Shown here: positions 7,305-14,335 of the stretch, piece by piece | How the letters are laid out: every line of letters starts with the position of its first letter | Position numbering within the stretch: position 1 is the stretch's first letter | NCBI GenBank assembly: GCA_964629245.1 | Contig: CAZVPZ010000012.1 | Span: 1 to 32,992 of the forward strand | Direction: 5' to 3' | DNA from: CAZVPZ01 sp964629245 | GTDB lineage: Archaea > Nanohalarchaeota > Nanosalinia > Nanosalinales > Nanosalinaceae | DNA: 32,992 nucleotides | The notes under the pieces: generated by a model | What the model saw: the letters and a program-made list of their open reading frames with translations, nothing else | Told to the model about the DNA's origin: nothing | Database searches by the model: none | Position numbers and translations under genes: made by a program

Positions 7305-8093
7305 ATGGGCTGGAGGAAGTACCCTGAGCTGGTCAGGATAGGCTTCCGAGAGGCGGTCGCATACAGGCTGGACGCGGTGATGTCGCTCGCCACCTCGCTG
7401 TTCTACCTTGTCCTCGCCTACTACATCTGGAGCGCGATAGCAGCCTCGGGAAGCCTGAACTCCAGCCTTACACAGGTCATGACCTATCTCGTGGTGGGAC
7501 AGATAGTCTCGAACACCACCGAGGCAGGAATCGAGAACTTCATAGGAGAGAAGGTGAGGAAAGGCACGGTCGTCAACGAGCTGAAGCGTCCTCTCTCGCT
7601 CCGGTCACACGCATATTTCTTCCACCTGGGCTGGGCGGTCTTCCACCTGCTAACGAAAGCGTTACCCGTCGCGTTGCTGGGCTACTTCTTCCTAGGCCTT
7701 ACCTTTCCCACAGGCTGGAACGCGGTCGGGTTCGCGGTCAGCCTTCTGCTCAGCCTCAACCTGGTGTTCTTCCTGTCATACCTCACCGCGATGTTCGTGT
7801 TCTGGACCAAGGTAGCCTGGAGCCTCCGATCGATGAGAAACACCATCCAGCGACTCTTCTCCGGTGTGCTGTTCCCTCTCTACCTGCTGCCCGAGAACTT
7901 GAAACCAGTATTTTACGCGACGCCTTTTCCCTCGATGGTAGACCTTCCCATCCAGATATTTCAGTCACAGGTGAGCGGGGGAGAGATGCTCTCGCTCTTC
8001 GGGGGACAGCTTTTCTGGATCGTGGTTCTGGCGGTCCTGGGAGAAATAGTGTGGCGAAAAGCCAGGAAAAATCTGACGGTACAGGGTGGTTGA
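7305..8093 (+). CDS. ABC-2 exporter permease 1
   Basis: A 262-residue integral membrane protein with about six hydrophobic segments (near residues 25-45, 60-80, 105-130, 140-165, 170-200 and 230-252). The N-terminal cytoplasmic helix KYPELVRIGFREAVAYR followed by a membrane entry is typical of the permeases paired with COG4586 ATPases. The ATG follows the ATPase stop codon with no gap, and the second permease follows after three bases. The two permeases probably form the heterodimeric channel. Confidence 0.87.
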   Translation: MGWRKYPELVRIGFREAVAYRLDAVMSLATSLFYLVLAYYIWSAIAASGSLNSSLTQVMTYLVVGQIVSNTTEAGIENFIGEKVRKGTVVNELKRPLSLRSHAYFFHLGWAVFHLLTKALPVALLGYFFLGLTFPTGWNAVGFAVSLLLSLNLVFFLSYLTAMFVFWTKVAWSLRSMRNTIQRLFSGVLFPLYLLPENLKPVFYATPFPSMVDLPIQIFQSQVSGGEMLSLFGGQLFWIVVLAVLGEIVWRKARKNLTVQGG

Positions 8094-8096
8094 GAG

Positions 8097-8903
8097 ATGT
8101 TCGAAAACACAAAGAGATACTGGCGGATCTACTGGCTCTACTTCAGGCAGTTCTGGAAGTCGAGGCTTATCTACAAGGCCGACTTCGTACTGGGATTTAC
8201 AGCGCACACCCTGAGCGTGATTTTCTCGGTGGCTTTCCTTACACTGCTGTTCACACAGGTGGAGTCTATACAGGGCTGGACATTCAATCAGATGCTTTTC
8301 CTGGCAGGCGTCGGCGGCTTCATAATGAACTTCCACCATATCTTCCTGTTCAACATCTACCGGCTCGGCGACGACTACGTGGTCACCGGCAAGTTCGACC
8401 GGTTTCTCGTCAGGCCTCTCAACCCTCTCTTCCAGGTGTATGCGGACGAGGTCAGGGACAACTCTGTCGCAAAGCTGCTTGTGAACACCGGGCTACTGGC
8501 GTACGCGGTTCCCCGCCTCGATGTCGCGATCTTCACCCCGGAGAAGATGTTCTACTCTGCGTTAGTGCTGATCTCGGGCGTCCTCATATTCGCGGCCGTC
8601 TACCTGGCGTTCGCGACAACCGCGTTCTGGACCGGGAGGTCGCGAGCCGCGATATGGCTGATATTCAGGATGAGTGATTTCAGGAAGTACCCGTACGGCA
8701 TATACGGGACAGCTATCCAGATAATCCTAGTAACGCTGATCCCCATCGCGTTCGCATCCTTCTTCCCCGCCTCTTTCCTGCTTGAGAAGGAGGGCTGGAC
8801 GGCGTGGCAGATAGGTGCTATCGTAGCCGGACCGATTTTCTACCTGCTGGCGCTGAAGTTCTGGAGCATAGGAGTCTCGAACTATTCCAGCACGGGTTCA
8901 TGA
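8097..8903 (+). CDS. ABC-2 exporter permease 2 (COG3694/DUF990-like)
   Basis: A 268-residue integral membrane protein with about six hydrophobic segments. The N-terminus RYWRIYWLYFRQFWKSRLIY and the block DDYVVTGKFDRFLVRPLNPL match the COG3694/DUF990 permease that always travels with a COG4586 ATPase. GAGAG just before the ATG may act as a ribosome-binding site. It completes a three-gene operon: ATPase, permease, permease. The convergent unknown gene ends immediately after its stop. Confidence 0.88.
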   Translation: MFENTKRYWRIYWLYFRQFWKSRLIYKADFVLGFTAHTLSVIFSVAFLTLLFTQVESIQGWTFNQMLFLAGVGGFIMNFHHIFLFNIYRLGDDYVVTGKFDRFLVRPLNPLFQVYADEVRDNSVAKLLVNTGLLAYAVPRLDVAIFTPEKMFYSALVLISGVLIFAAVYLAFATTAFWTGRSRAAIWLIFRMSDFRKYPYGIYGTAIQIILVTLIPIAFASFFPASFLLEKEGWTAWQIGAIVAGPIFYLLALKFWSIGVSNYSSTGS

Positions 8904-9302
8904 CTACCGGTAGCTGCTGGCCTGCTCAAGCTGGTAGGTGAACTCCTTCAATCCCTCGGCGACATCTCGCGTCCACTGATTCCGGTACGCTGTGGGCCAG
9001 CCCGCTGTATCCTTGCTGTTCATCACCTGCTGTACGAAGGGTTCAAGCTTCCTGTACATCCCGAGCAGTTCGTCGGGCTGGTCGGTCAGGATGTCAGCGA
9101 CCCGTTCCTCACCCCGGAAACCGTGGTGAGAACCTATGTCTGACTCGAGTATGTAAAGGGCTCTGTCCAGAGGATTGTACTCCGGCACGTAATCCGATTC
9201 CGGCTCAAGAAGGAGTTTCACCTCCGCGGTCACCTTATCCAGCTCGGAGGAGAAGGGAAAAACCTCCTCCCCGAGTCGGTCGATGTCAAACCTTACGGCC
9301 AT
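8904..9302 (-). CDS. Hypothetical acidic protein following pyrophosphatase
   Basis: A 132-residue soluble protein starting MAVRFDIDRLGEEVFPFSS. It looks mostly helical, with no Cys, no membrane segment and no motif I recognise. The ATG lies one base after the pyrophosphatase stop codon, so the two are almost certainly one transcript. The stop codon abuts the convergent exporter permease stop. Function unknown; the linkage to pyrophosphatase is the only clue. Confidence 0.75.
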   Translation of the reverse strand: MAVRFDIDRLGEEVFPFSSELDKVTAEVKLLLEPESDYVPEYNPLDRALYILESDIGSHHGFRGEERVADILTDQPDELLGMYRKLEPFVQQVMNSKDTAGWPTAYRNQWTRDVAEGLKEFTYQLEQASSYR

Positions 9303-9303
9303 T

Positions 9304-9837
9304 CTATTCGAACTTCTCCTTATAGAGTTCCCTGGAGCGCTCTATAGCCTCGTGGGCTTCCTTTCTTCCACCCCATCCCTCTATCTTGACGGTCTTCTTC
9401 GGCTCCAGGTTCTTGTAGGTGGCGAAGAACTCCGCGACCTCTTCCTTCGTGTGTTCGTTCACATCGTCTAGATCTTCAACATCATCCCATCGGGGGTCCT
9501 CGGTCGGCACGGCGATGATGTTGTCGTCCTGCTCCCCGTCGTCATCCATGTACAGGATGCCGACCGGCCGAACCTCTATCACGCATTCCGGGAAGGTCGC
9601 GTTGGTCGTGAGGACGAGTATGTCCATCGGGTCACCGTCCTCGTAGTAAGCCTTCGGAATAAAGCCGTAGTCACCAGGGTAGTGCACCGCGGAATGTAGA
9701 ACGCGGTCAAGCACAACGCTCTCCTTCTCCTTGTCGTACTCGTACTTGTTTTTCGTACCTGTAGGATTTTCGATTACAGCGTATATCTCTTCCGGAGGGT
9801 TGGGGCCTGTCTCGTAGTCCTGCCATTTGTTGACCAT
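9304..9837 (-). CDS. ppa: Inorganic pyrophosphatase, family I
   Basis: A 177-residue soluble Mg-dependent pyrophosphatase that hydrolyses PPi to two phosphates and drives biosynthesis forward. The family I signature is DGDPMDILV, with the metal-binding aspartates. Upstream are NKYEYDKE and YPGDYGFIP, and downstream EDPRWDD and KTVKIEGWGG, all standard for the family. Length is normal for archaeal and bacterial enzymes. AAATAAAAGG on the minus strand (9867-9876) is a plausible TATA box. A one-base gap joins it to the downstream unknown gene. Confidence 0.95.
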   Translation of the reverse strand: MVNKWQDYETGPNPPEEIYAVIENPTGTKNKYEYDKEKESVVLDRVLHSAVHYPGDYGFIPKAYYEDGDPMDILVLTTNATFPECVIEVRPVGILYMDDDGEQDDNIIAVPTEDPRWDDVEDLDDVNEHTKEEVAEFFATYKNLEPKKTVKIEGWGGRKEAHEAIERSRELYKEKFE

Positions 9838-9904
9838 GGTTATCAGATGAACAGGCCGTTCCGAACCTTTTATTTGCTTCGAATAGAAACCAGAAGAGAA
9901 AAAT

Positions 9905-10057
9905 CTACTCCTTCTTCGGTGTGGCGGACAGTCTTACCATGGAGATATTCTTGATGGTCCCGCACCGGCTGCAGACCACTTTCACCCAGTCCACGTTGGG
10001 TTTCTCTACGGGGTTGACGTGTAAATCCTTACCGCAGTTGTCACAGCTTGCTGTCAT
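9905..10057 (-). CDS. Small zinc-ribbon protein
   Basis: A 50-residue protein, MTASCDNCGKDL at the start and KVVCSRCGTIKNISMV near the middle. Two CxxC pairs (C5/C8 and C29/C32) form a classic zinc ribbon of rubredoxin-knuckle type. An AGGAGAG Shine-Dalgarno stretch lies 5-12 bases before the ATG, and a TATA-like CTTATATAG (minus strand, 10095-10103) lies further upstream, so this is a real gene. The role could be nucleic-acid binding or structural support of a larger complex; the sequence does not decide. Confidence 0.78.
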   Translation of the reverse strand: MTASCDNCGKDLHVNPVEKPNVDWVKVVCSRCGTIKNISMVRLSATPKKE

Positions 10058-10128
10058 CAGGCTCTCTCCTCTTGGGTAGATAATACGTATCCATCTATAT
10101 AAGCCTAACTTGGGTCCAGGTAACCAGA

Positions 10129-10137
10129 AATTAAAAA
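10129..10137 (+). promoter_or_regulatory. TATA-like box for tRNA-Val
   Basis: AATTAAAAA, 30-38 bases ahead of the mature tRNA 5' end at 10167. Confidence 0.4.
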
Positions 10138-10166
10138 GGTAACAACTGAACGTAGCTTATACGCAA

Positions 10167-10313
10167 GGGTTCGTGGTCTAGCTGGTTATGACACCGCCTT
10201 GACACGCCAGCCAAGGCGCCGGCGGCGCGCCTTAAGGCATTCTACGAATGCCTTTCAGGATGCTGACTGGCTCAACTTGGCGGAGATCCCCGGTTCAAAT
10301 CCGGGCGAACCCA
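10167..10313 (+). tRNA. tRNA-Val (GAC) with 73-nt intron
   Basis: Acceptor stem GGGTTCG pairs with CGAACCC (10306-10312), discriminator A at 10313; CCA is not encoded. The D-arm contains GTC...GAC, the anticodon stem is CCGCC (10194-10198) with GGCGG (10279-10283), and the T-arm contains GGTTCAAAT. The anticodon GAC is at 10201-10203. An intron at 10205-10277 interrupts after position 37; removing it gives the loop TTGACAT, as in other archaeal tRNA-Val. Confidence 0.95.
10205..10277 (+). other. tRNA-Val intron with canonical bulge-helix-bulge and two extra hairpins
   Basis: The bulge-helix-bulge is exact. The exon TTGA (10199-10202) pairs with TCAA (10272-10275). Three-base bulges CA|C and CT|T flank it, each cut after its second base. 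The intron stem is GCCAG (10206-10210) with CTGGC (10267-10271). Inside are two further hairpins: AAGGCGC (10213-10219) with GCGCCTT (10227-10233), and AAGGCAT (10234-10240) with ATGCCTT (10248-10254). The splice sites are therefore fixed by structure. Confidence 0.9.
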
Positions 10314-10343
10314 TTCAGGCCGTTCCTTATTAGATAGTAGTAA

Positions 10344-10353
10344 CATTTAAAAA
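10344..10353 (+). promoter_or_regulatory. TATA-like box and ribosome-binding site ahead of the 269-residue protein
   Basis: ATTTAAAAAT lies 32-41 bases before the ATG at 10385. GGAGAT at 10375-10380 is a good Shine-Dalgarno sequence, and it decides for the ATG over an in-frame TTG at 10373. Confidence 0.45.
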
Positions 10354-10384
10354 TATCTGTGATTCTTCCTTATTGGAGATTACT

Positions 10385-11194
10385 ATGGTGAGACGCTGGA
10401 GAACTGCTGGCGGCGCAGCTCACAGGGAGAAAGACGAACCAGTCCTCACACTGGCTTTCAAAGATATAGGTGCCTCTGAACCCGGTCTCGACATAGCCGC
10501 TGGCCTCATGGAAGCGGATGAGTCCATAAACCTTCTCCAGATAGGGGAAGCGGTAGAAGAGATAGCTTATATCGACCCGGAATCAATTGACGGTGAAGCG
10601 ACTGTTTACGCCCCGGACATCATCGAAGGCACGCCTATGGAAGACAGGTTTACCTCGTTCTACGAGAGAGCCTCGGAACTTTCCGATGGAATAGTGCCAG
10701 AGGACTATGAGATAGAGTTCGTGGACTCGGAGATGCGACCACTTTCCGAGGAGGTCTTGGATTCGACCGAAGAATTTGGCAGCAAGGTAACAGGCGCGGT
10801 ACACCAGCCCCCGGTAACGGATGAAGACAAGTGGAGTCGGGAGCTCATCGAATACCTTGAAGTAGATGTACCTGACCACGCCGTCCCACTCGACCTGGAA
10901 ATCGTGGAAGATGGAGAAGAGTCCTTCTATCTCAACAGGATAGACTTCCGTACAAATGTTGAAACAGGATACACTGAGGTCTGGCGTGAAGGAGAAGTCC
11001 TCTACAGCGGAGAATTCGACGAGGCGCTGGGATACGTTGAGCAGGAAGTGGATGACCGGGGTTACAACGTTGAGAACCTGGGAGAAGACCAGAAGAACCC
11101 GTTCGAAGATCCATTCAACGTCAAGTCAGGTGCAGCAATCACAGGTATGGAAGGCGTGGAAGTACACGAATCTATCAGACAGTACCTAGAGTGA
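10385..11194 (+). CDS. Hypothetical acidic protein, unknown function
   Basis: A 269-residue protein starting MVRRWRTAGGAAHREKDEP. The ATG at 10385 is chosen because GGAGAT precedes it at correct spacing. Composition is very acidic apart from a basic N-terminal dozen residues. It has no Cys, no membrane helix and no nucleotide-binding loop. Segments such as PLDLEIVEDGEESFYLNRIDF and TGYTEVWREGEVLYSGEF suggest beta-rich structure in the C-terminal half. I do not recognise a family. It is flanked by the two intron-containing tRNA genes and has its own promoter. Confidence 0.75.
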   Translation: MVRRWRTAGGAAHREKDEPVLTLAFKDIGASEPGLDIAAGLMEADESINLLQIGEAVEEIAYIDPESIDGEATVYAPDIIEGTPMEDRFTSFYERASELSDGIVPEDYEIEFVDSEMRPLSEEVLDSTEEFGSKVTGAVHQPPVTDEDKWSRELIEYLEVDVPDHAVPLDLEIVEDGEESFYLNRIDFRTNVETGYTEVWREGEVLYSGEFDEALGYVEQEVDDRGYNVENLGEDQKNPFEDPFNVKSGAAITGMEGVEVHESIRQYLE

Positions 11195-11325
11195 TTTATT
11201 TTCTAGAACCGACTTCTCTTGTACTCTCCTTGCAGAACAGCCATTTTGCATCCGAGAACAAAAGCTATCCCGGTGTCGACTCGAAGACGAGGTCAGGAAA
11301 TTCCTCGAACTTAACGGTTAGACCA

Positions 11326-11335
11326 TTCATAAAAC
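11326..11335 (+). promoter_or_regulatory. TATA-like box for tRNA-Met
   Basis: TTCATAAAAC, 25-34 bases ahead of the tRNA 5' end at 11360. The rest of 11195-11325 contains no gene I can support. Confidence 0.45.
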
Positions 11336-11359
11336 TTCATCCCTCACCTTGTTTCAACA

Positions 11360-11569
11360 GGGAAGGTAGCTCAGTCGGTAAGAGCGCTGCGCTCATACTA
11401 GGCTATGAGCGATGAGGGTCACTGTCTCGTCTGACGTGACAGTTCGAGAAGACCTCCGGTCTTCGACCCGATGATTAAACATCTCTGGACTCGGGCCGCA
11501 GGACTTTTGGCCAAGCGGTCTGGCTTAAGGGCTACGCAGAGGTCGCGGGTTCGATTCCCGCCCTTCCCA
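11360..11569 (+). tRNA. Elongator tRNA-Met (CAT) with 136-nt intron
   Basis: Acceptor GGGAAGG (11360-11366) pairs with CCTTCCC (11562-11568), discriminator A at 11569; no CCA. D-arm GCTC/GAGC, anticodon stem CTGCG (11387-11391) with CGCAG (11535-11539), variable loop AGGTC, T-arm GCGGG/CCCGC around TTCGATT. Removing 11398-11533 gives a standard loop CTCATAA, with anticodon CAT at 11394-11396. The mature molecule has no mismatch in any stem. Elongator rather than initiator: the loop and acceptor lack initiator features, though I could not compare them to a reference. Confidence 0.9.
11398..11533 (+). other. Large structured tRNA-Met intron
   Basis: Splice sites are inferred at position 37/38. 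The exon CTC (11392-11394) pairs with GGG (11529-11531) with one wobble; the fourth pair, A-A, is a mismatch. The intron stem TAGGC (11399-11403) pairs with GCTTA (11523-11527). Inside, GGGTC (11416-11420) pairs with GACCC (11465-11469) and encloses two hairpins: ACTGTC/GACAGT, and GAAGACC (11448-11454) with GGTCTTC (11458-11464). GATG (11411-11414) can pair with CATC (11480-11483), and GGCC (11494-11497) with GGCC (11509-11512). Confidence 0.75.
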
Positions 11570-11570
11570 T

Positions 11571-11657
11571 CTGGCTTCTTTTAGAAGCCAGCTGGTCCAA
11601 GAAGCAACCGGGTTCGGTTGCGTTCGTTCCCATCGCAGCTTCTCTAGGCGAAGCTGC
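11571..11657 (+). ncRNA. Three tandem perfect hairpins after tRNA-Met
   Basis: Hairpin 1 (11571-11591) is CTGGCTTCT with AGAAGCCAG, 9 bp and a TTT loop. Hairpin 2 (11604-11621) is GCAACC with GGTTGC, 6 bp. Hairpin 3 (11635-11657) is GCAGCTTC with GAAGCTGC, 8 bp. None encodes a plausible protein. They could be a processed 3' tail, a terminator set for the tRNA, or a separate small RNA. The existence of the stems is certain; the RNA role is inferred. Confidence 0.45.
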
Positions 11658-11696
11658 TCCTAGAAGAGTTCCCGGAAATCTCCGGCTCGAAAACGT

Positions 11697-11706
11697 GTTA
11701 AAAAAT
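11697..11706 (+). promoter_or_regulatory. TATA-like box for the sulfatase-like gene
   Basis: GTTAAAAAAT, 21-30 bases before the ATG at 11727. There is no Shine-Dalgarno sequence, so the message is probably leaderless. Confidence 0.5.
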
Positions 11707-11726
11707 CGGCAACTAACCCTTACCAG

Positions 11727-12968
11727 ATGCCGCCCAACATCGTTCTCGTGGTGCTCGACACCCTCCGGAAGGACCACTGCTCCCTATACGGCTATGAGCG
11801 CGAGACAACGCCTTTTCTCGACTCTTTCGCACAGGAGAACAGCTACTCGGAGGATGTCTACGCCAACAGCTGCTGGTCGCCACCCTCCCACGCTTCGCTC
11901 ATGACCGGGAGGTACCCGTTCCAGCACGGTGTGACCGCAGAGGATACCTACATGGACGTAGACAGCTACCTGCCCGAGGTGCTATCAGGGAATGGATATA
12001 CCACGCTGGGGTTCTCGAACAACCCGTGGATCTCACGTGCCTTCGGCTGGGACCGCGGTTTCGACTACTTCCAAGACAACTCGGTGGGTGACGAGAAGCT
12101 CTCCCGGCTGCTACCACTCACCCTTACCAACCTCTCCAAGGCATTGCTGGTCGGTCTCTGGGGGATAAAGAACCCGGTAAAGGCTATCCGTTCCATCCCC
12201 GAGCTTGGACATCTCCTGCCCCGCTCCCTCGGACTCTCGGATGGCGGCGCCCGCCGGACGAACGGCATGGTGGAAAGAGAGTTGAAAGAAACCGAACAAC
12301 CTTTCTTCCTATTCATAAATTACATGGACATCCACGAACCGCACCGCCCTTCCCCCCTTCACCACCCTTTCTCCGGGATAAAACAGCGGTTTACGGGCAA
12401 CAGGAACTACCGCGACCGTTTCAACCCTCCGTTCGATATACAGGATACTATCGACCTCTACGACGACGCGGTACACTACCTGGACCGCAGGGTGGAAGAA
12501 CTGTTCCGCTGTCTCAAGTCCATGGACCTGATGGATGATACGGTGGTCATAGTTACAAGCGACCACGGGCAGGTCTTCAAGGACGAACACCTGGGACACG
12601 CACCGGTTATGGAGGAAGAGATCTTACGGGTCCCGTTCTTCTCCAAGGGTCTTGAACTGCCAGAAAGCGGTTTCTCTCTCCGGGACGTTTACTGGCTGTT
12701 GCTGGAGGAGGCGGGCATCGAGGTAGATGAAGACTATCCGGGTGACGTGCTTGCAGAGGTCTACGGGAGCCTGAGGACTGAACTGCCCGACCACCGCTCA
12801 CAGGACTGGTGGAAGAGATATGAGGCGGTCTTGTTTCAGGAAGGAGATACACACCGGGTGAGCAGTAACGGCGGGATCAAAGAGAGGGATGTAGAACTCT
12901 TCCCTGAAGAAGTGGTAGAAAACGCGGAGAAGGGAGTCGTGCAGGAGAGGTTCGAGATCGATTTCTAG
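11727..12968 (+). CDS. Sulfatase-like hydrolase (alkaline phosphatase superfamily)
   Basis: A 413-residue protein. The N-terminal NIVLVVLDTLRKDH supplies the first metal-binding Asp (D11). The active-site block is SPPSHASLMTGRYP (residues 51-64), aligned with the sulfatase pattern C/S-x-P-S-R-xxx-LTG: Ser51 stands where formylglycine would form, and His55 replaces Arg. DHGQVFKDEHLGHAP carries the second metal-site residues. Such enzymes cleave or transfer sulfate or phosphate esters, often on surface polymers or lipids. No signal peptide or membrane segment is visible, so it is likely cytoplasmic or a transferase acting on precursors. The stop overlaps the convergent PaaK-like gene through the palindrome CTAG. 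Confidence 0.87.
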   Translation: MPPNIVLVVLDTLRKDHCSLYGYERETTPFLDSFAQENSYSEDVYANSCWSPPSHASLMTGRYPFQHGVTAEDTYMDVDSYLPEVLSGNGYTTLGFSNNPWISRAFGWDRGFDYFQDNSVGDEKLSRLLPLTLTNLSKALLVGLWGIKNPVKAIRSIPELGHLLPRSLGLSDGGARRTNGMVERELKETEQPFFLFINYMDIHEPHRPSPLHHPFSGIKQRFTGNRNYRDRFNPPFDIQDTIDLYDDAVHYLDRRVEELFRCLKSMDLMDDTVVIVTSDHGQVFKDEHLGHAPVMEEEILRVPFFSKGLELPESGFSLRDVYWLLLEEAGIEVDEDYPGDVLAEVYGSLRTELPDHRSQDWWKRYEAVLFQEGDTHRVSSNGGIKERDVELFPEEVVENAEKGVVQERFEIDF

Positions 12969-14209
12969 CCGACAAGGGGTAACTTGCCGTTCCGGGTCTT
13001 TCCAGGCATCTCCTCGGAGCAGGAAACATCGAAGTCGTCGTCCGATATCCTTGAAAGGACTTCTTCCAGGCTCCTTTTGATGTCTTCTTCCACCTGCCCC
13101 CTGTCACCCGCGCCGGCGTTTAGCTGGTACTGGACATGGAACTCGGTCTCCGTTTCCTGTGCTATCCTGAACTCCAGGATATCGTTGTTGCCGCTTAAAG
13201 CATCTATCATGGCCGTGGGCGGAACTTTCCCGCCATCGATATCGAAGAAGTCCTGCTTCCGGCCAAGGATGTCCTGGACCGAGGGAAAGCTGTTGCCGCA
13301 GCCGCATCCCTCACCTATCTCCACGACATCTTTCATTGGGTACCTTATCAGCGGCATCTTGTAATTGACGAGGTTGGTGGCAACCACCTCGTGGTATCCC
13401 TCCCATCCCGGGAACTCGAAAAACGCGGCGTCGATATCCATGTGGTAGTTGCCCCTCTTGCATTCTCCAGCCATCCTGTTGAACTCCGTGCTACCGTAGT
13501 GGTCGTACACCGGGCAGTCGAACACGTCCTCTATCTTCCTCCTCATGCCAGGTGTAAGTATCTCCGCGTGCGTGATGATGGAGCGGGGAGAGATGGCATC
13601 CTCCTCTCCCATCCTATCCGCGTACTTGGCGAGAATGTAGATGGAGGTGGCGAAGTAGTAGATGTACTCGGGATCCAGTTCCTTCAACCTCTCCCACTGC
13701 TCCTCCACCTCCAGGTCCTTGTGCACCAGCTCTTTTCTCATGAAGAAACGGTTGTAGAACTCGTCGTCAAACTCCTCCCACCAGTAGTATGCAAGTGGTT
13801 TCCAGGGCTGGTAGCCCGCCTCTCTCAGCGAGCGGAGGTAAACCGCCTCGGCGTAATCCCAGGACTGCTCGTCCCAGACAACGGTCATCGGATTGCCGCT
13901 GCTCGAGCCGGACGTGGAGCGAGAGTAGTAATCGTTAAGCGGGATGTCTTCCGCGAGCACTTCTTCAGGGAACCCCTCTTTTATCCTCTCTCGAGGAACC
14001 AATGGTATCTTTTCGACATCTTCAAAACTCTCGAGCATCTCCGGCCTGAAACCTTTCTCGTCGTAGAGTTCGCGGTAGAGCGGCACTTTCCTGTAGGCGT
14101 GCTCCACCACGTTCTTCAGCATCTGGAACTGTCTCGCCCTGAGAGCCGAGGGCTCCTTCCCGGGGTTGTTCCTGACCCGGAGATAGTAGTAGAGTTTGCG
14201 GGGTAGCAT
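12965..14209 (-). CDS. PaaK/CapK-like adenylate-forming enzyme (COG1541)
   Basis: A 414-residue member of the phenylacetate-CoA ligase-like family. The P-loop-like block SRSTSGSSSGNPMTVVWD (about residues 92-109) binds ATP. YDHYGSTEFNRMAGEC is the adenylation motif, followed by LIRYPMKDVVEIGEGCGCG and ILGRKQDFF, all in the family order. CapK-type relatives occur in capsule and surface-polymer clusters, and the neighbours here (sulfatase, glycosyltransferase, epimerase) fit that better than phenylacetate breakdown. The CGCG pair may bind zinc, as in other COG1541 proteins. The substrate is unknown. CTATAAAATC (minus strand, 14237-14246) is a good TATA box. Confidence 0.88.
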   Translation of the reverse strand: MLPRKLYYYLRVRNNPGKEPSALRARQFQMLKNVVEHAYRKVPLYRELYDEKGFRPEMLESFEDVEKIPLVPRERIKEGFPEEVLAEDIPLNDYYSRSTSGSSSGNPMTVVWDEQSWDYAEAVYLRSLREAGYQPWKPLAYYWWEEFDDEFYNRFFMRKELVHKDLEVEEQWERLKELDPEYIYYFATSIYILAKYADRMGEEDAISPRSIITHAEILTPGMRRKIEDVFDCPVYDHYGSTEFNRMAGECKRGNYHMDIDAAFFEFPGWEGYHEVVATNLVNYKMPLIRYPMKDVVEIGEGCGCGNSFPSVQDILGRKQDFFDIDGGKVPPTAMIDALSGNNDILEFRIAQETETEFHVQYQLNAGAGDRGQVEEDIKRSLEEVLSRISDDDFDVSCSEEMPGKTRNGKLPLVG

Positions 14210-14236
14210 CCTGCCTGGAAAGATTTAAACCATTCA

Positions 14237-14246
14237 GATTTTATAG
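14237..14246 (-). promoter_or_regulatory. TATA-like box for the PaaK-like gene
   Basis: CTATAAAATC on the minus strand, 28-37 bases before the ATG at 14209. Confidence 0.45.
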
Positions 14247-14253
14247 TGTACCC

Positions 14254-14334
14254 ATGTACAGGAACAGCTTCTTGGAACAGCTTTTCAGCCTTCTGGAAGG
14301 TGCGGCGCAGGATAAAATTGTCCAGAGGAAGTAA
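14254..14334 (+). CDS. Possible leaderless micropeptide (26 residues)
   Basis: An ATG at 14254 opens a 26-codon frame beginning MYRNSFLEQLFSLLEG. ATTTAAAC at 14223-14230 lies 24-31 bases ahead, right for a leaderless start. The peptide would be an amphipathic helix. It fits in the gap between the PaaK-like gene and the methyltransferase without overlap. A frame this short may occur by chance. Confidence 0.2.
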   Translation: MYRNSFLEQLFSLLEGAAQDKIVQRK

Positions 14335-14335
14335 T

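Noticed and set aside
11409..11488. Possible box C/D guide RNA in the tRNA-Met intron (GCGATGA near 11409, CTGA at 11431-11434, CGATGA near 11469, CTGG at 11485-11488)
   Set aside because: The CTGA lies in the loop of a stable hairpin and both putative guide regions are tied up in stems. The last box has a mismatch. I could not find a tRNA target for either guide.
11498..11569. A second, class II tRNA (Leu/Ser-like, with GGCCAAGCGGTCTGGC) overlapping the 3' part of tRNA-Met
   Set aside because: The 3' end pairs perfectly with GGGAAGG at 11360 and no matching acceptor strand occurs near 11498. The resemblance is limited to a D-arm-like stretch inside the intron.
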